A DNA stretch of 13,401 bases, taken from the NCBI GenBank assembly GCA_964618105.1, contig CAZUAJ010000024.1, positions 1 through 13,401 on the forward strand, given 5' to 3'. The stretch's first letter is position 1; the number at the start of each line of letters is the position of its first letter. A model generated the notes under the pieces. It had not been told where the DNA came from. It was given only the letters and a program-made list of their open reading frames with translations, and made no database searches. This document shows, piece by piece, positions 1 through 5,836 of the stretch. A program made the position numbers and the translations under genes. The stretch comes from CAG-273 sp964618105 (GTDB taxonomy: Bacteria; Bacillota; Clostridia; TANB77; CAG-508).

Positions 1-14
1 CAAACTTACTTAAA

Positions 15-176
15 GTCCGCGCAGGGGAAAGTACATTTTTATTTTCAAAGTGAGCTTGTGTGGGGACCAACAATTTATAAGCTGTTATAAAATTTACGAA
101 AGTAAAATTTTATTTACAGCTTATTATGCAGTTGGGACGAACGCAGAAAATAAAAATACTTTCCCCGTTGCAGGAC
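15..176 (+). ncRNA. Candidate structured RNA with 6S-like architecture
   Basis: Three paired blocks close this RNA: 15-18 with 173-176, 24-33 with 157-166, and 36-46 with 146-156. Inside lies a large asymmetric bubble (47-76 facing 125-145). A terminal stem follows: 77-85 with 116-124, then roughly 89-97 with 102-111, capped by C-GAAA-G at 97-102. On the + strand the loop is a GNRA tetraloop, and bases 19-21 can pair with 169-171 using a G-U wobble. On the - strand the loop would be UUUC and the wobble becomes a C-A mismatch, so + is favoured. A long closing stem, central bubble and terminal hairpin within about 160-180 nt is the known layout of 6S RNA, which mimics an open promoter for RNA polymerase. 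The 6S identity is inference from shape. No promoter is visible (window edge) and no T-rich terminator follows. Confidence 0.5.
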
Positions 177-246
177 ATCTACATACTCTAAGCCAAACAA
201 TTTAATTATACCTTTATCTAGTAACCCAATTTAATTTATAGTATAA

Positions 247-567
247 TCATAGTTTTATATTAATTAATTTTTCTATTTGTTCTTTTGATTGCACACCTAT
301 TGTTCTTGCAGTTTCAATTCCATTTTTTATTATTATAAATGCTGGAATTGTCATTATTTCATACTTTTCTGCTAGTTCTTGGTTATTGTCTACATTTACT
401 TTACACACTTTAATTTTTCCTTCTCTTTCATTTGCAATTTTGTCTACTATTGGTAACATCATCCTGCATGGTTCACACCAACTTGCCCAAAAGTCTATTA
501 GTACTGGCATTTTAGCTTCCATTACTTCTTTTTCAAAATTTTCTTTGTTTAATTCTATTACACTCAT
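247..567 (-). CDS. trxA: Thioredoxin (WCEPC active site)
   Basis: This 106-residue protein has the usual single-domain thioredoxin length. The redox motif W30-C31-E32-P33-C34 and the cis-proline loop TIP (P75) are visible. Reduced thioredoxin supplies electrons to ribonucleotide reductase, peroxiredoxins and protein disulfides in the cytoplasm. The standard active site is WCGPC; here the first residue between the cysteines is Glu, which should change redox potential or partner choice (inference). It lies downstream of trxB on the same strand with about 80 bp between, which fits a reductase-substrate operon. The ATG at 567-565 directly follows the stop of a 10-codon upstream ORF, and the only strong Shine-Dalgarno sequence (AAAGGAG, 615-609) is more than 40 nt away across a hairpin. 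No clear terminator is seen downstream. Confidence 0.95.
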   Translation of the reverse strand: MSVIELNKENFEKEVMEAKMPVLIDFWASWCEPCRMMLPIVDKIANEREGKIKVCKVNVDNNQELAEKYEIMTIPAFIIIKNGIETARTIGVQSKEQIEKLINIKL

Positions 568-600
568 TTAACTTTTCTCGTATAATGAACATTTAATCAT
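568..600 (-). CDS. Putative upstream/leader ORF of trxA (10 codons)
   Basis: On the - strand AAAGGAG (615-609) is followed after 8 nt by ATG (600-598). This opens a small frame encoding MIKCSLYEKS with stop TAA at 570-568. The stop abuts the trxA ATG, in the same frame. The spacing is ideal for initiation, whereas trxA itself has no good Shine-Dalgarno sequence of its own. This suggests either translational coupling through the leader, or a hairpin that folds the leader away so the same Shine-Dalgarno serves trxA. The peptide has one Cys codon and no similarity I recognise. It is too short to judge by coding statistics. Confidence 0.4.
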   Translation of the reverse strand: MIKCSLYEKS

Positions 601-607
601 TATACGA
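578..607 (-). promoter_or_regulatory. 11-bp inverted repeat between the Shine-Dalgarno and trxA start
   Basis: TCGTATAATGA (578-588) and its exact complement (597-607) flank an 8-nt loop. In the mRNA the hairpin begins one base after AAAGGAG and ends 10 nt before the trxA ATG. When folded it hides the upstream ATG and brings the Shine-Dalgarno to about 11 nt from the trxA ATG. When open, the leader ORF would be translated instead. There is no T-run after it, so it does not look like a terminator. Confidence 0.6.
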
Positions 608-646
608 ACTCCTTTCCTTATTATAATATTTTATATTTTTTACTTT

Positions 647-1489
647 TTATTTTAATACAGCTAATCCTGCTTTTGCTCCTTCATATACAGCTTTAGAGAT
701 TTGAAGTAATCCACCTGTACAATCACCAGCTGCAAATAATCCAGATACTGTTGTTTCCATATTTTCATTTACTACAATATTATTATTTTCAACTCTAGCT
801 CCAATTTTTCTTGCTAAGTCACTACTTGATGCTGTTCCCATTGCAATAAACACACCATTTAATTTTTGTATAGTATTATCTTCAAATTCTACTTCTTCTA
901 ATTTATTATTTCCTCTAAATTCTCGTATTTTTTTATTGTTCACTTCAATTCCATTACTTCTGTTTTCAATTATTTTATTTCCATTTGTAAGTATTGTTAC
1001 TGAATTTGCAATAGATTTCAGTGTTTCAAATTCGTGAATTGCATAATTTCCTTCTCCTAGTACCGCTACATCTTTTTGTTTATAAAAAAAAGAATCACAA
1101 ATAGCACAATAACTTATTCCTTTTCCTTCAAATTCTTTAATTCCCTTTATATTTGGGATATTTCTATTAGTTCCTGTAGCAAGAATTACCGCCCTTGCTT
1201 CATAGGTTGAATTTACTGTTTCTATAAAAAAGTGAAGTTTATATTCCATATTTATTACTTCATCTTGTACAATTTCCACTCCTAAATTCACAGCTTGATT
1301 TAGTCCATTTTCGTATAGTTTTTTCCCTGATATTCCATTAGCAAATCCGTAATAATTATCTATTTTTTCTGCTTTTTCTAATGCTCCATTTCCTTTTGAT
1401 ATAATTAGTGTAGATAAATTCCTTCTTTTTGCATAAATAGCTGCAGTAACGCCTGCTGGTCCACTTCCAATTACTATTACATCATACAT
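647..1489 (-). CDS. trxB: Thioredoxin reductase-like flavoprotein, probably ferredoxin-type
   Basis: The protein has 280 residues, shorter than the roughly 310 usual for NADPH thioredoxin reductase. The FAD motif GSGPAG (8-13), redox-active C128-A-I-C131-D and the second FAD motif AAGDC (253-257) are intact. The second nucleotide-binding region reads LGEGNYAIHE (144-153), and the HRRxxxR motif that binds the NADPH 2'-phosphate is replaced by TNGNKIIE near 168-175. Clostridial ferredoxin-dependent flavin thioredoxin reductases (FFTR) are known to lack these NADPH motifs. I infer that this enzyme reduces thioredoxin from ferredoxin, or less likely NADH. The partner trxA lies just downstream. 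The start is supported by AGGAGG about 10 nt upstream. The product name is firm at family level; the electron donor is inferred. Confidence 0.9.
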   Translation of the reverse strand: MYDVIVIGSGPAGVTAAIYAKRRNLSTLIISKGNGALEKAEKIDNYYGFANGISGKKLYENGLNQAVNLGVEIVQDEVINMEYKLHFFIETVNSTYEARAVILATGTNRNIPNIKGIKEFEGKGISYCAICDSFFYKQKDVAVLGEGNYAIHEFETLKSIANSVTILTNGNKIIENRSNGIEVNNKKIREFRGNNKLEEVEFEDNTIQKLNGVFIAMGTASSSDLARKIGARVENNNIVVNENMETTVSGLFAAGDCTGGLLQISKAVYEGAKAGLAVLK

Positions 1490-1532
1490 ATTTTGCTTTC
1501 CTCCTAATGTATTTTATTTATTTTACATTATT

Positions 1533-1561
1533 ATTATACACTAATTTATATTTTTTTAAAA
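1533..1561 (-). promoter_or_regulatory. Possible trxBA promoter
   Basis: On the - strand a perfect TATAAT (1538-1533) lies 17 nt downstream of a weak -35 (TTTTAA, 1561-1556). It would give a 5' leader of about 35 nt before the trxB ATG. The surroundings are nearly all A/T, so chance matches are likely. Confidence 0.4.
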
Positions 1562-1640
1562 TATAAATTTCAATAAATGTTGAATTATCAAAGTTTTTAT
1601 TTCTATTTTTAAAAAATTTTATTTTTTTTTATTTTTTTGC

Positions 1641-1669
1641 TTGACAAACCAAACATATTTTTGTATACT
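1641..1669 (+). promoter_or_regulatory. Near-consensus sigma-A promoter of the metallopeptidase gene
   Basis: TTGACA (1641-1646), a 17-nt spacer and TATACT (1664-1669). Transcription would start near 1676, leaving a leader of about 45 nt with AAGGGGG before the ATG at 1722. The TTG at 1641 could be misread as a start codon, but it is the -35 box. Confidence 0.75.
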
Positions 1670-1675
1670 GTATAC
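1663..1675 (+). promoter_or_regulatory. Possible operator overlapping the -10 box
   Basis: GTATAC occurs twice, separated by one T, at 1663-1668 and 1670-1675. The pair spans the -10 box and the predicted start region. Each half is itself palindromic, so the 13 bp form an almost perfect dyad. The position suits a repressor site. No regulator gene is adjacent. Confidence 0.35.
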
Positions 1676-1721
1676 GAACATTAATTTGGAGAATATATAT
1701 TTTGTTAAGGGGGCTTTAATT

Positions 1722-2420
1722 ATGAACTTTTTTAAAAATAAAAGTAATGTAATTTCATACACAATAAACAAGGAAATAGGTTCAAACTGCTATGTTTCGG
1801 TAGATGGTTGTGAAGTTGTTGTCAATGCTCCTTGGTATTTTTCTAGAAAACAAATTCAATCAGTTATTGAAGAAAAAAGACAATGGATTTTAAATAAAAT
1901 AGAAGAATATCAAGAACAAAATAGAGTATATTCTGACAAAGGTAGTATTTTAGTTTTAGGTGTAAACCATCAAGTACGTTTATATTATAAAAACGTAAAT
2001 ACTCCAAGCATTAATTTAGTAAATCGTACTATTGCAGTTGTTCTACCTAATAAATATAAAAAAATGGAAACTACTCAAATTTTAAAAATATTAGTTGACA
2101 AACTTTATTCAAAGGTTGCTGAGCAAGAAGTTGAAAGAGCTATGGAAAAAACACGATTATTATTGGGGTATGCTCCTGAAGACTATGAAATTACAAAAAT
2201 GGCTGATAATGTTGTTGCACATTTTTCTATTGAAGATAAAAAAATATTAATAAATTCTAACATTTCAAAATATGATAGAAATGTTATTGATTATATTGTA
2301 TTACACGAATTTTGCCATTTAAAATACAAAATTCATACAAAGAATTTTTGGAAAATAATTAGCAAATATATGCCAAGTTATGAAAGATATGAAAATATCT
2401 TAAGAGGCTTGTCATATTAA
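1722..2420 (+). CDS. YgjP/SprT-like zinc metallopeptidase (DUF45 family)
   Basis: The protein has 232 residues from the ATG at 1722, chosen because AAGGGGG lies about 8 nt upstream. The longer frame opening at the TTG of the -35 box cannot be translated from that promoter. The HExxH zinc motif is H195-E-F-C-H199, followed by H205 in the KIHTKNFW segment, matching the family pattern HELCHL...NHSxxFW. The third ligand is probably H205. The conserved RWGSC element normally 30-40 residues before HExxH is not recognisable; the region reads KMADNVVAHFSIED, so the sequence is diverged. The family is cytoplasmic (no signal peptide or membrane segment here) and its substrates are poorly known; some members sit with restriction systems. 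The gene is monocistronic and ends at a terminator shared with folA. Confidence 0.85.
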   Translation: MNFFKNKSNVISYTINKEIGSNCYVSVDGCEVVVNAPWYFSRKQIQSVIEEKRQWILNKIEEYQEQNRVYSDKGSILVLGVNHQVRLYYKNVNTPSINLVNRTIAVVLPNKYKKMETTQILKILVDKLYSKVAEQEVERAMEKTRLLLGYAPEDYEITKMADNVVAHFSIEDKKILINSNISKYDRNVIDYIVLHEFCHLKYKIHTKNFWKIISKYMPSYERYENILRGLSY

Positions 2421-2445
2421 ATAACCTTAATTAGTTTTTAACAGC

Positions 2446-2476
2446 AAAAATGCTAACTTATAAAGTTAGCATTTTT
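2446..2476. terminator. Bidirectional intrinsic terminator (metallopeptidase / thyA-folA)
   Basis: A 14-bp perfect stem (2446-2459 with 2463-2476) has loop ATA and begins with five A and ends with five T. It works in either direction and sits between the convergent stops at 2420 and 2478. Confidence 0.88.
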
Positions 2477-2477
2477 G

Positions 2478-2978
2478 TTATATATAATTTTCTTTTTTTA
2501 TATAATCTATATAATCATAATCATAAGGATTTTGTTCATTTTTTATTCCTTTTTCCTGTTTTATTATTTTCCATTCTTCATCTTTAATTTCAGGAAAGTA
2601 CACATCTCCTTCAAATTCTTGATTTATTTTTGTTACATACATTTTATTTGAATATGGCATAAGTAATTTATATATTGTTGCTCCACCTATTATAAAGTTT
2701 TCTTTCTCTGAATTGATATATTTGTCTAATAAACTTATGTCTGATAGAATTTCAACATTTTCATCTTCAATATTCATTTTTGCATCATTACATAATATAA
2801 CATGTTTTCTGTTTGGTAATACTCTTCCTAATGATTCAAAGGTTTTTCTACCCATAATTATTGTATGACCAGTGGTTAATGCTTTAAATCTTTTTAAATC
2901 TTCTGGCAAATGCCATATTAGTTTATTATCTTTTCCTATTACATTATTATTTGCTATTGCTACTATAATACTTAACAT
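2478..2978 (-). CDS. folA: Dihydrofolate reductase
   Basis: The protein has 166 residues, the typical length for bacterial DHFR. It reduces dihydrofolate to tetrahydrofolate with NADPH. The signature IWHLPEDLKRF (21-31) contains the W22 and D27 positions of the E. coli enzyme. GRKTFES (about 43-49) is an NADPH-site motif, and IIGGATIY is the conserved GG nucleotide segment. AAGGGAG precedes the ATG. The start lies 13 bp after the thyA stop, so both are co-transcribed; this pairing makes sense because ThyA turns methylene-tetrahydrofolate into dihydrofolate, which FolA recycles. The stop abuts the bidirectional terminator. Nothing suggests a resistance-type variant. Confidence 0.96.
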   Translation of the reverse strand: MLSIIVAIANNNVIGKDNKLIWHLPEDLKRFKALTTGHTIIMGRKTFESLGRVLPNRKHVILCNDAKMNIEDENVEILSDISLLDKYINSEKENFIIGGATIYKLLMPYSNKMYVTKINQEFEGDVYFPEIKDEEWKIIKQEKGIKNEQNPYDYDYIDYIKKENYI

Positions 2979-2991
2979 ATTTTTCTCCCTT

Positions 2992-3783
2992 TTATACAGA
3001 TACTGGCATATTAATTTTTCCTAGATGTTCATAATTTTCTAATTTTATGTCATCTATTGTAAATTTATAAAAATCTTTAATCTCAGGATTTATCCATAAT
3101 TTTGGTGCTGGTAATGCTTTATCCTTTCTTGATAAATGCTCTCTCATTCCTTCTATTTGATTTTCATAAATATGTGCATTACTAATACATACTGTTAATA
3201 ATCCTGGTTTGTATCCTGTTACTTGAGCTAGTAAATGTACTAATACCGCATATTGTACAACATTAAAAGGATTACCTAAAGGCAAATCGTTTGAACGGAT
3301 AGTTAACATACAGTTTAATTTTCCGTCTGTAACATCCCAACAACTATTAAATACACATGGGTATAATGCTCCTGTTTCTAAATAAGGAATTTGCCATAAA
3401 TTAATAATCATTCTCCTATTTTGTGGATTTGTTTTTAATTGTTCTATTAAAGTATCTATTTGATGAAATTCCTTTACTATCCATCCATAAGACGTACCAA
3501 TTGTACCATCTTCCATTTCCCATTCATCCCAAATATGCACATTTTCTGCTTTTAATTCTTCAACACTGTTTGATTGTTTTTGAAATATCCATAATAATTC
3601 TTTTACAGCTGATTTAAATGCTACAAATTTTGTTGTTAATATTGGAAATTCTTCTTCTAAATTAAATTGCATAATTTGATGTGGAATTTTATATGTTGCA
3701 ACACCTGTTCTGTTTTGATCATAATAACCATCTTTTAATATTTTTTCTACCATTTCTAGATAAATATCATCATATTTACTCAT
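2992..3783 (-). CDS. thyA: Thymidylate synthase, Bacillus ThyA-type
   Basis: The protein has 263 residues. It converts dUMP to dTMP using methylene-tetrahydrofolate. Seen in the sequence: R25 in QNRTG, R123-R124 in the phosphate-binding QNRRMI, nucleophile C143 in ALYPCVF, and the folate/dUMP segment RSNDLPLGNPFNVVQY. Most ThyA proteins have PCH at the nucleophile and RSCD or RSxD; here PCV and RSND are used. From memory, this form and the C-terminal WINPEIKDFYKFTIDD segment resemble the B. subtilis ThyA (TS-A) branch rather than the E. coli branch. AAGGAGG lies 7 nt upstream of the ATG. It is first in the operon with folA. Confidence 0.96.
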   Translation of the reverse strand: MSKYDDIYLEMVEKILKDGYYDQNRTGVATYKIPHQIMQFNLEEEFPILTTKFVAFKSAVKELLWIFQKQSNSVEELKAENVHIWDEWEMEDGTIGTSYGWIVKEFHQIDTLIEQLKTNPQNRRMIINLWQIPYLETGALYPCVFNSCWDVTDGKLNCMLTIRSNDLPLGNPFNVVQYAVLVHLLAQVTGYKPGLLTVCISNAHIYENQIEGMREHLSRKDKALPAPKLWINPEIKDFYKFTIDDIKLENYEHLGKINMPVSV

Positions 3784-3813
3784 AACATTTCCTCCTTACT
3801 TTTTTTCATTACT

Positions 3814-3842
3814 ACTATATCAAAAATCAAAAAATATTACAA
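3814..3842 (-). promoter_or_regulatory. Promoter of thyA-folA
   Basis: On the - strand TTGTAA (3842-3837), a 17-nt spacer and TATAGT (3819-3814). The -35 overlaps the last codons of the radical SAM gene, and transcription would start about 25 nt before the thyA ATG. Confidence 0.6.
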
Positions 3843-4702
3843 GAGAAATTTGGCACATATTGTTCTTCATGTTCTCCTAATTCTTGTATATACCCATTTT
3901 CTAAATTTAAAGTATATAAATAATTTTCTATTTCTTTGTATTCCTTTTTATTTAGTTTTCTATTTAATAATTTATCTTCCTTTGCTTTATATGTTGGAAA
4001 ATATTGCGCCATAACACTTACGTAAGTTTCTTGTGGCATATTTTCTTTTATCCATTTTAAAATATGTTTTGAATTTTGAATATGATTTGGCAATACAAGG
4101 TGCCTTATAATTACTCCTTTTTGAATTATTCCATATTCATCAAACACAGCATTTCCAACTTGTTTTTGCATTTCTTTTATTGCTTCTGTTACTATTTTAA
4201 AATAATTATCTACATTAGAATATTTTAAGCTTAACTCATTTGAATAATATTTTAAGTCAGGTAAATATACGTCTACATAGCCTTTTAACATTTTTATTGT
4301 TTCTATATTTTCATATCCATTTGTATTATATATAACCGGTATGTGCAATCCATTTTCTTTAGCTATTTTTAACGCTTCCATAATTTGACAAACATACATT
4401 GTAGGTGTAACCAAATTTATGTTATTTACACCTTTTGCCTGTAGATTTAAGAAAATTTCAGCTAATTCTTCTACTGTTATTTCCTTTCCCTTACCCAACT
4501 GACTTATTTCGTAGTTTTGACAATATATGCAGTTTAAATTGCAATTACTAAAAAACACTGTTCCAGAGCCATTTTTTCCACTTATACTTGGTTCTTCATA
4601 ATTATGCACAGACGCTAGTGCAATTTTAATTCTGCCATTACATTTACAATAACCATACTGACCACTTATTCTATTTACACCGGCAATTTCTTGGACATAC
4701 AT
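3827..4702 (-). CDS. PflX-like radical SAM protein (COG1313), N-terminus frameshifted
   Basis: The readable frame has 291 residues. The [4Fe-4S]/SAM motif is C54-N-L-N-C58-I-Y-C61 (CxxxCxxC); NTNGYE and DLKYY further on fit the PFL-activating-enzyme-like barrel. The family resembles pyruvate formate-lyase activases and has no settled substrate. The open frame starts at an ATG without a Shine-Dalgarno, and its first seven residues are not family-like. The true N-terminus lies upstream in another frame (see 4680-4739). With one base removed near 4682-4683 the protein would be about 303 residues and read CNVCPRNCGVNRISG. The existing frame keeps the whole catalytic core but loses the first cysteine cluster. 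An assembly error is possible because a gap lies close by. No terminator was seen; the thyA promoter overlaps its end. Confidence 0.85.
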   Translation of the reverse strand: MYVQEIAGVNRISGQYGYCKCNGRIKIALASVHNYEEPSISGKNGSGTVFFSNCNLNCIYCQNYEISQLGKGKEITVEELAEIFLNLQAKGVNNINLVTPTMYVCQIMEALKIAKENGLHIPVIYNTNGYENIETIKMLKGYVDVYLPDLKYYSNELSLKYSNVDNYFKIVTEAIKEMQKQVGNAVFDEYGIIQKGVIIRHLVLPNHIQNSKHILKWIKENMPQETYVSVMAQYFPTYKAKEDKLLNRKLNKKEYKEIENYLYTLNLENGYIQELGEHEEQYVPNFSCNIF

Positions 4703-4739
4703 TACATTTTTCTAAGTTTATTCTTTTTATATCTCTCAT
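4680..4739 (-). pseudogene. Displaced N-terminal codons of the radical SAM gene
   Basis: From ATG 4739-4737, preceded by GGAG at normal spacing, the frame reads MRDIKRINLEKCNVCPRNC and then runs into R-C-K-stop. The CxxCPRxC cluster should continue GVNR, which is exactly what the +1 frame supplies. The - strand has TGCCGGTGT where TGCGGTGT would join the frames, so one C near 4682-4683 appears extra. No slippery heptamer is present. The out-of-frame codon is CGG, likely rare in such an AT-rich genome. Confidence 0.8.
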
Positions 4740-4803
4740 CAAATTCTCCATAAATAATTTGTATTAATTTTCCATTTATTAATTGTTATTTTTTTATATT
4801 TGT

Positions 4804-4832
4804 ATTATAATATTTTGTAATGATTTTGTAAA
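4804..4832 (-). promoter_or_regulatory. Promoter of the radical SAM gene
   Basis: On the - strand TTTACA (4832-4827), a 17-nt spacer and TATAAT (4809-4804). Predicted transcription starts near 4797, about 58 nt before ATG 4739. It therefore includes the displaced N-terminal codons, which supports the upstream start as the genuine one. Confidence 0.65.
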
Positions 4833-4843
4833 GGTATGTCCCC

Positions 4844-4943
4844 NNNNNNNNNNNNNNNNNNNNNNNNNNNNNNNNNNNNNNNNNNNNNNNNNNNNNNNNN
4901 NNNNNNNNNNNNNNNNNNNNNNNNNNNNNNNNNNNNNNNNNNN
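4844..4943. other. Assembly gap (100 N)
   Basis: Exactly 100 unknown bases, a common placeholder for a gap of unknown length. Both edges read GTCCCC (4838-4843 and 4944-4949), suggesting that a short repeat stopped the assembly. Any promoter of the thioesterase gene, and possibly further genes, may be missing here. Open frames across the N are not real. Confidence 0.98.
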
Positions 4944-4975
4944 GTCCCCAAAACTGACAAAATTAAGGAGGAGAA

Positions 4976-5695
4976 ATGAGTTTTATTGAAAGAGATTATA
5001 AAATTGATATTAGACATATTGGTGATGGTAATTTAATTACTAATTATGGATTTTTATGTTTACTTGAGAATATTGCTACTGTTCATTCTGATATAGCTGG
5101 TTATGGTATAAGCCAAATGCCTACTACACACCTTTCGTGGATTTTGCTTAATTGGAAGGTTTCCGTTTTTAAAAGAGTGGCTTTTGGAGATACTGTTAAA
5201 GCTCGAACTTGGTCTGTACCTTTTAATGAATTATTTACTTTTAGAAATTTTGAAATTTATAATAGTCATGGTGATTTGATTTGTGTTGCAAGTTCTAAAT
5301 GGACATTAGTTAATTCTGATACTAAAAAACTTACTAGAATTACAGATGAAATAAGTGATAGTTATTGCCCTGAGAATAAATTAATTTTTGATACACTTGA
5401 TATTGCTAAGTTAAAAGAACCAGCTATTTTGGAAAAAACTTTTAGTTTTAATGTGTTAAGACGAGATATTGATTTTAATGGTCACATGCATAATTTGTAC
5501 TATATTTTATATGCCTATGAAGCATTACCTAAAGAAGTTTATGAAAAAAGTGAATTAAATAATTTTGAAATTATGTATAAGTCTGGTTGTATGCTTGGAG
5601 ATAATGTAGATTGTTTTTATTCTTATGAAAATGGAGTTCATTATGTTGTAATAAAAAACAATAAAAAATTGCATGCAATTATTAAGTTAAGTTAA
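4976..5695 (+). CDS. Acyl-ACP thioesterase (FatA/FatB family)
   Basis: The protein has 239 residues, the usual bacterial length, with two hotdog domains (about 1-125 and 150-239). It hydrolyses acyl-ACP, ending fatty-acid elongation and releasing free acid. Seen: WILLNWKVSVFKRVAFGDTV (55-74), typical of the first hotdog, and D166-F-N168-G-H170-M-H-N in the second, matching the D/N/H catalytic residues of plant FatB. At the position of the plant EC pair in YRREC this protein reads YKSGC, so the Glu may be absent while C205 remains. AAGGAGG lies 5 nt upstream of the ATG. Its promoter must be in or beyond the gap. A terminator hairpin follows. The acid released is unknown; membrane-lipid tuning or use as a secreted acid are both possible. 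Confidence 0.9.
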   Translation: MSFIERDYKIDIRHIGDGNLITNYGFLCLLENIATVHSDIAGYGISQMPTTHLSWILLNWKVSVFKRVAFGDTVKARTWSVPFNELFTFRNFEIYNSHGDLICVASSKWTLVNSDTKKLTRITDEISDSYCPENKLIFDTLDIAKLKEPAILEKTFSFNVLRRDIDFNGHMHNLYYILYAYEALPKEVYEKSELNNFEIMYKSGCMLGDNVDCFYSYENGVHYVVIKNNKKLHAIIKLS

Positions 5696-5708
5696 TATAT
5701 TTACAATA

Positions 5709-5767
5709 TGCTTTCTTTAGTATAACACTTATAATGTGTTAAAAACTAAATGAAAGTATATTTTTTT
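5709..5767 (+). terminator. Intrinsic terminator after the thioesterase gene
   Basis: An imperfect long hairpin has the core TAACAC/GTGTTA around loop TTATAAT and outer arms CTTTCTTTAGT / ACTAAATGAAAG. It is followed by a run of seven T (5761-5767). Confidence 0.65.
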
Positions 5768-5772
5768 ATTAG

Positions 5773-5800
5773 CACAGTTTACATGTTTATGTCATAAAAT
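5773..5800 (+). promoter_or_regulatory. Possible sporulation-sigma promoter of cotJABC
   Basis: CACA (5773-5776), then 16 nt, then CATAAAAT (5793-5800). The -10 resembles CATA-type elements of sigma-E and sigma-K, and CotJ genes are known mother-cell genes in Bacillus. A TATAAT at 5805-5810 with no good -35 is an alternative. The leader would be about 30 nt with AAGGAGG. Confidence 0.4.
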
Positions 5801-5836
5801 GTAATATAATTTGAAATTTAAGGAGGAAAATAAAGC

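Noticed and set aside
15..176. Reading the left-edge inverted repeat as a mobile element (MITE)
   Set aside because: No flanking target duplication is visible, and the GNRA loop and G-U pair point to an RNA; the left flank is too short to exclude it fully.
1641..1721. A 27-codon N-terminal extension of the metallopeptidase starting at TTG 1641
   Set aside because: The TTG is part of the TTGACA -35 box, and a strong Shine-Dalgarno precedes the ATG at 1722.
1720..2420. Part of a restriction-modification or defence cluster around the YgjP-like protease
   Set aside because: The neighbours are trxB and folA-thyA; no nuclease, methylase or toxin gene is present.
4783..5017. Open frames on both strands running through the N gap
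   Set aside because: They exist only because N reads as open codons; flanking residues show no family and they overlap real genes and promoters.
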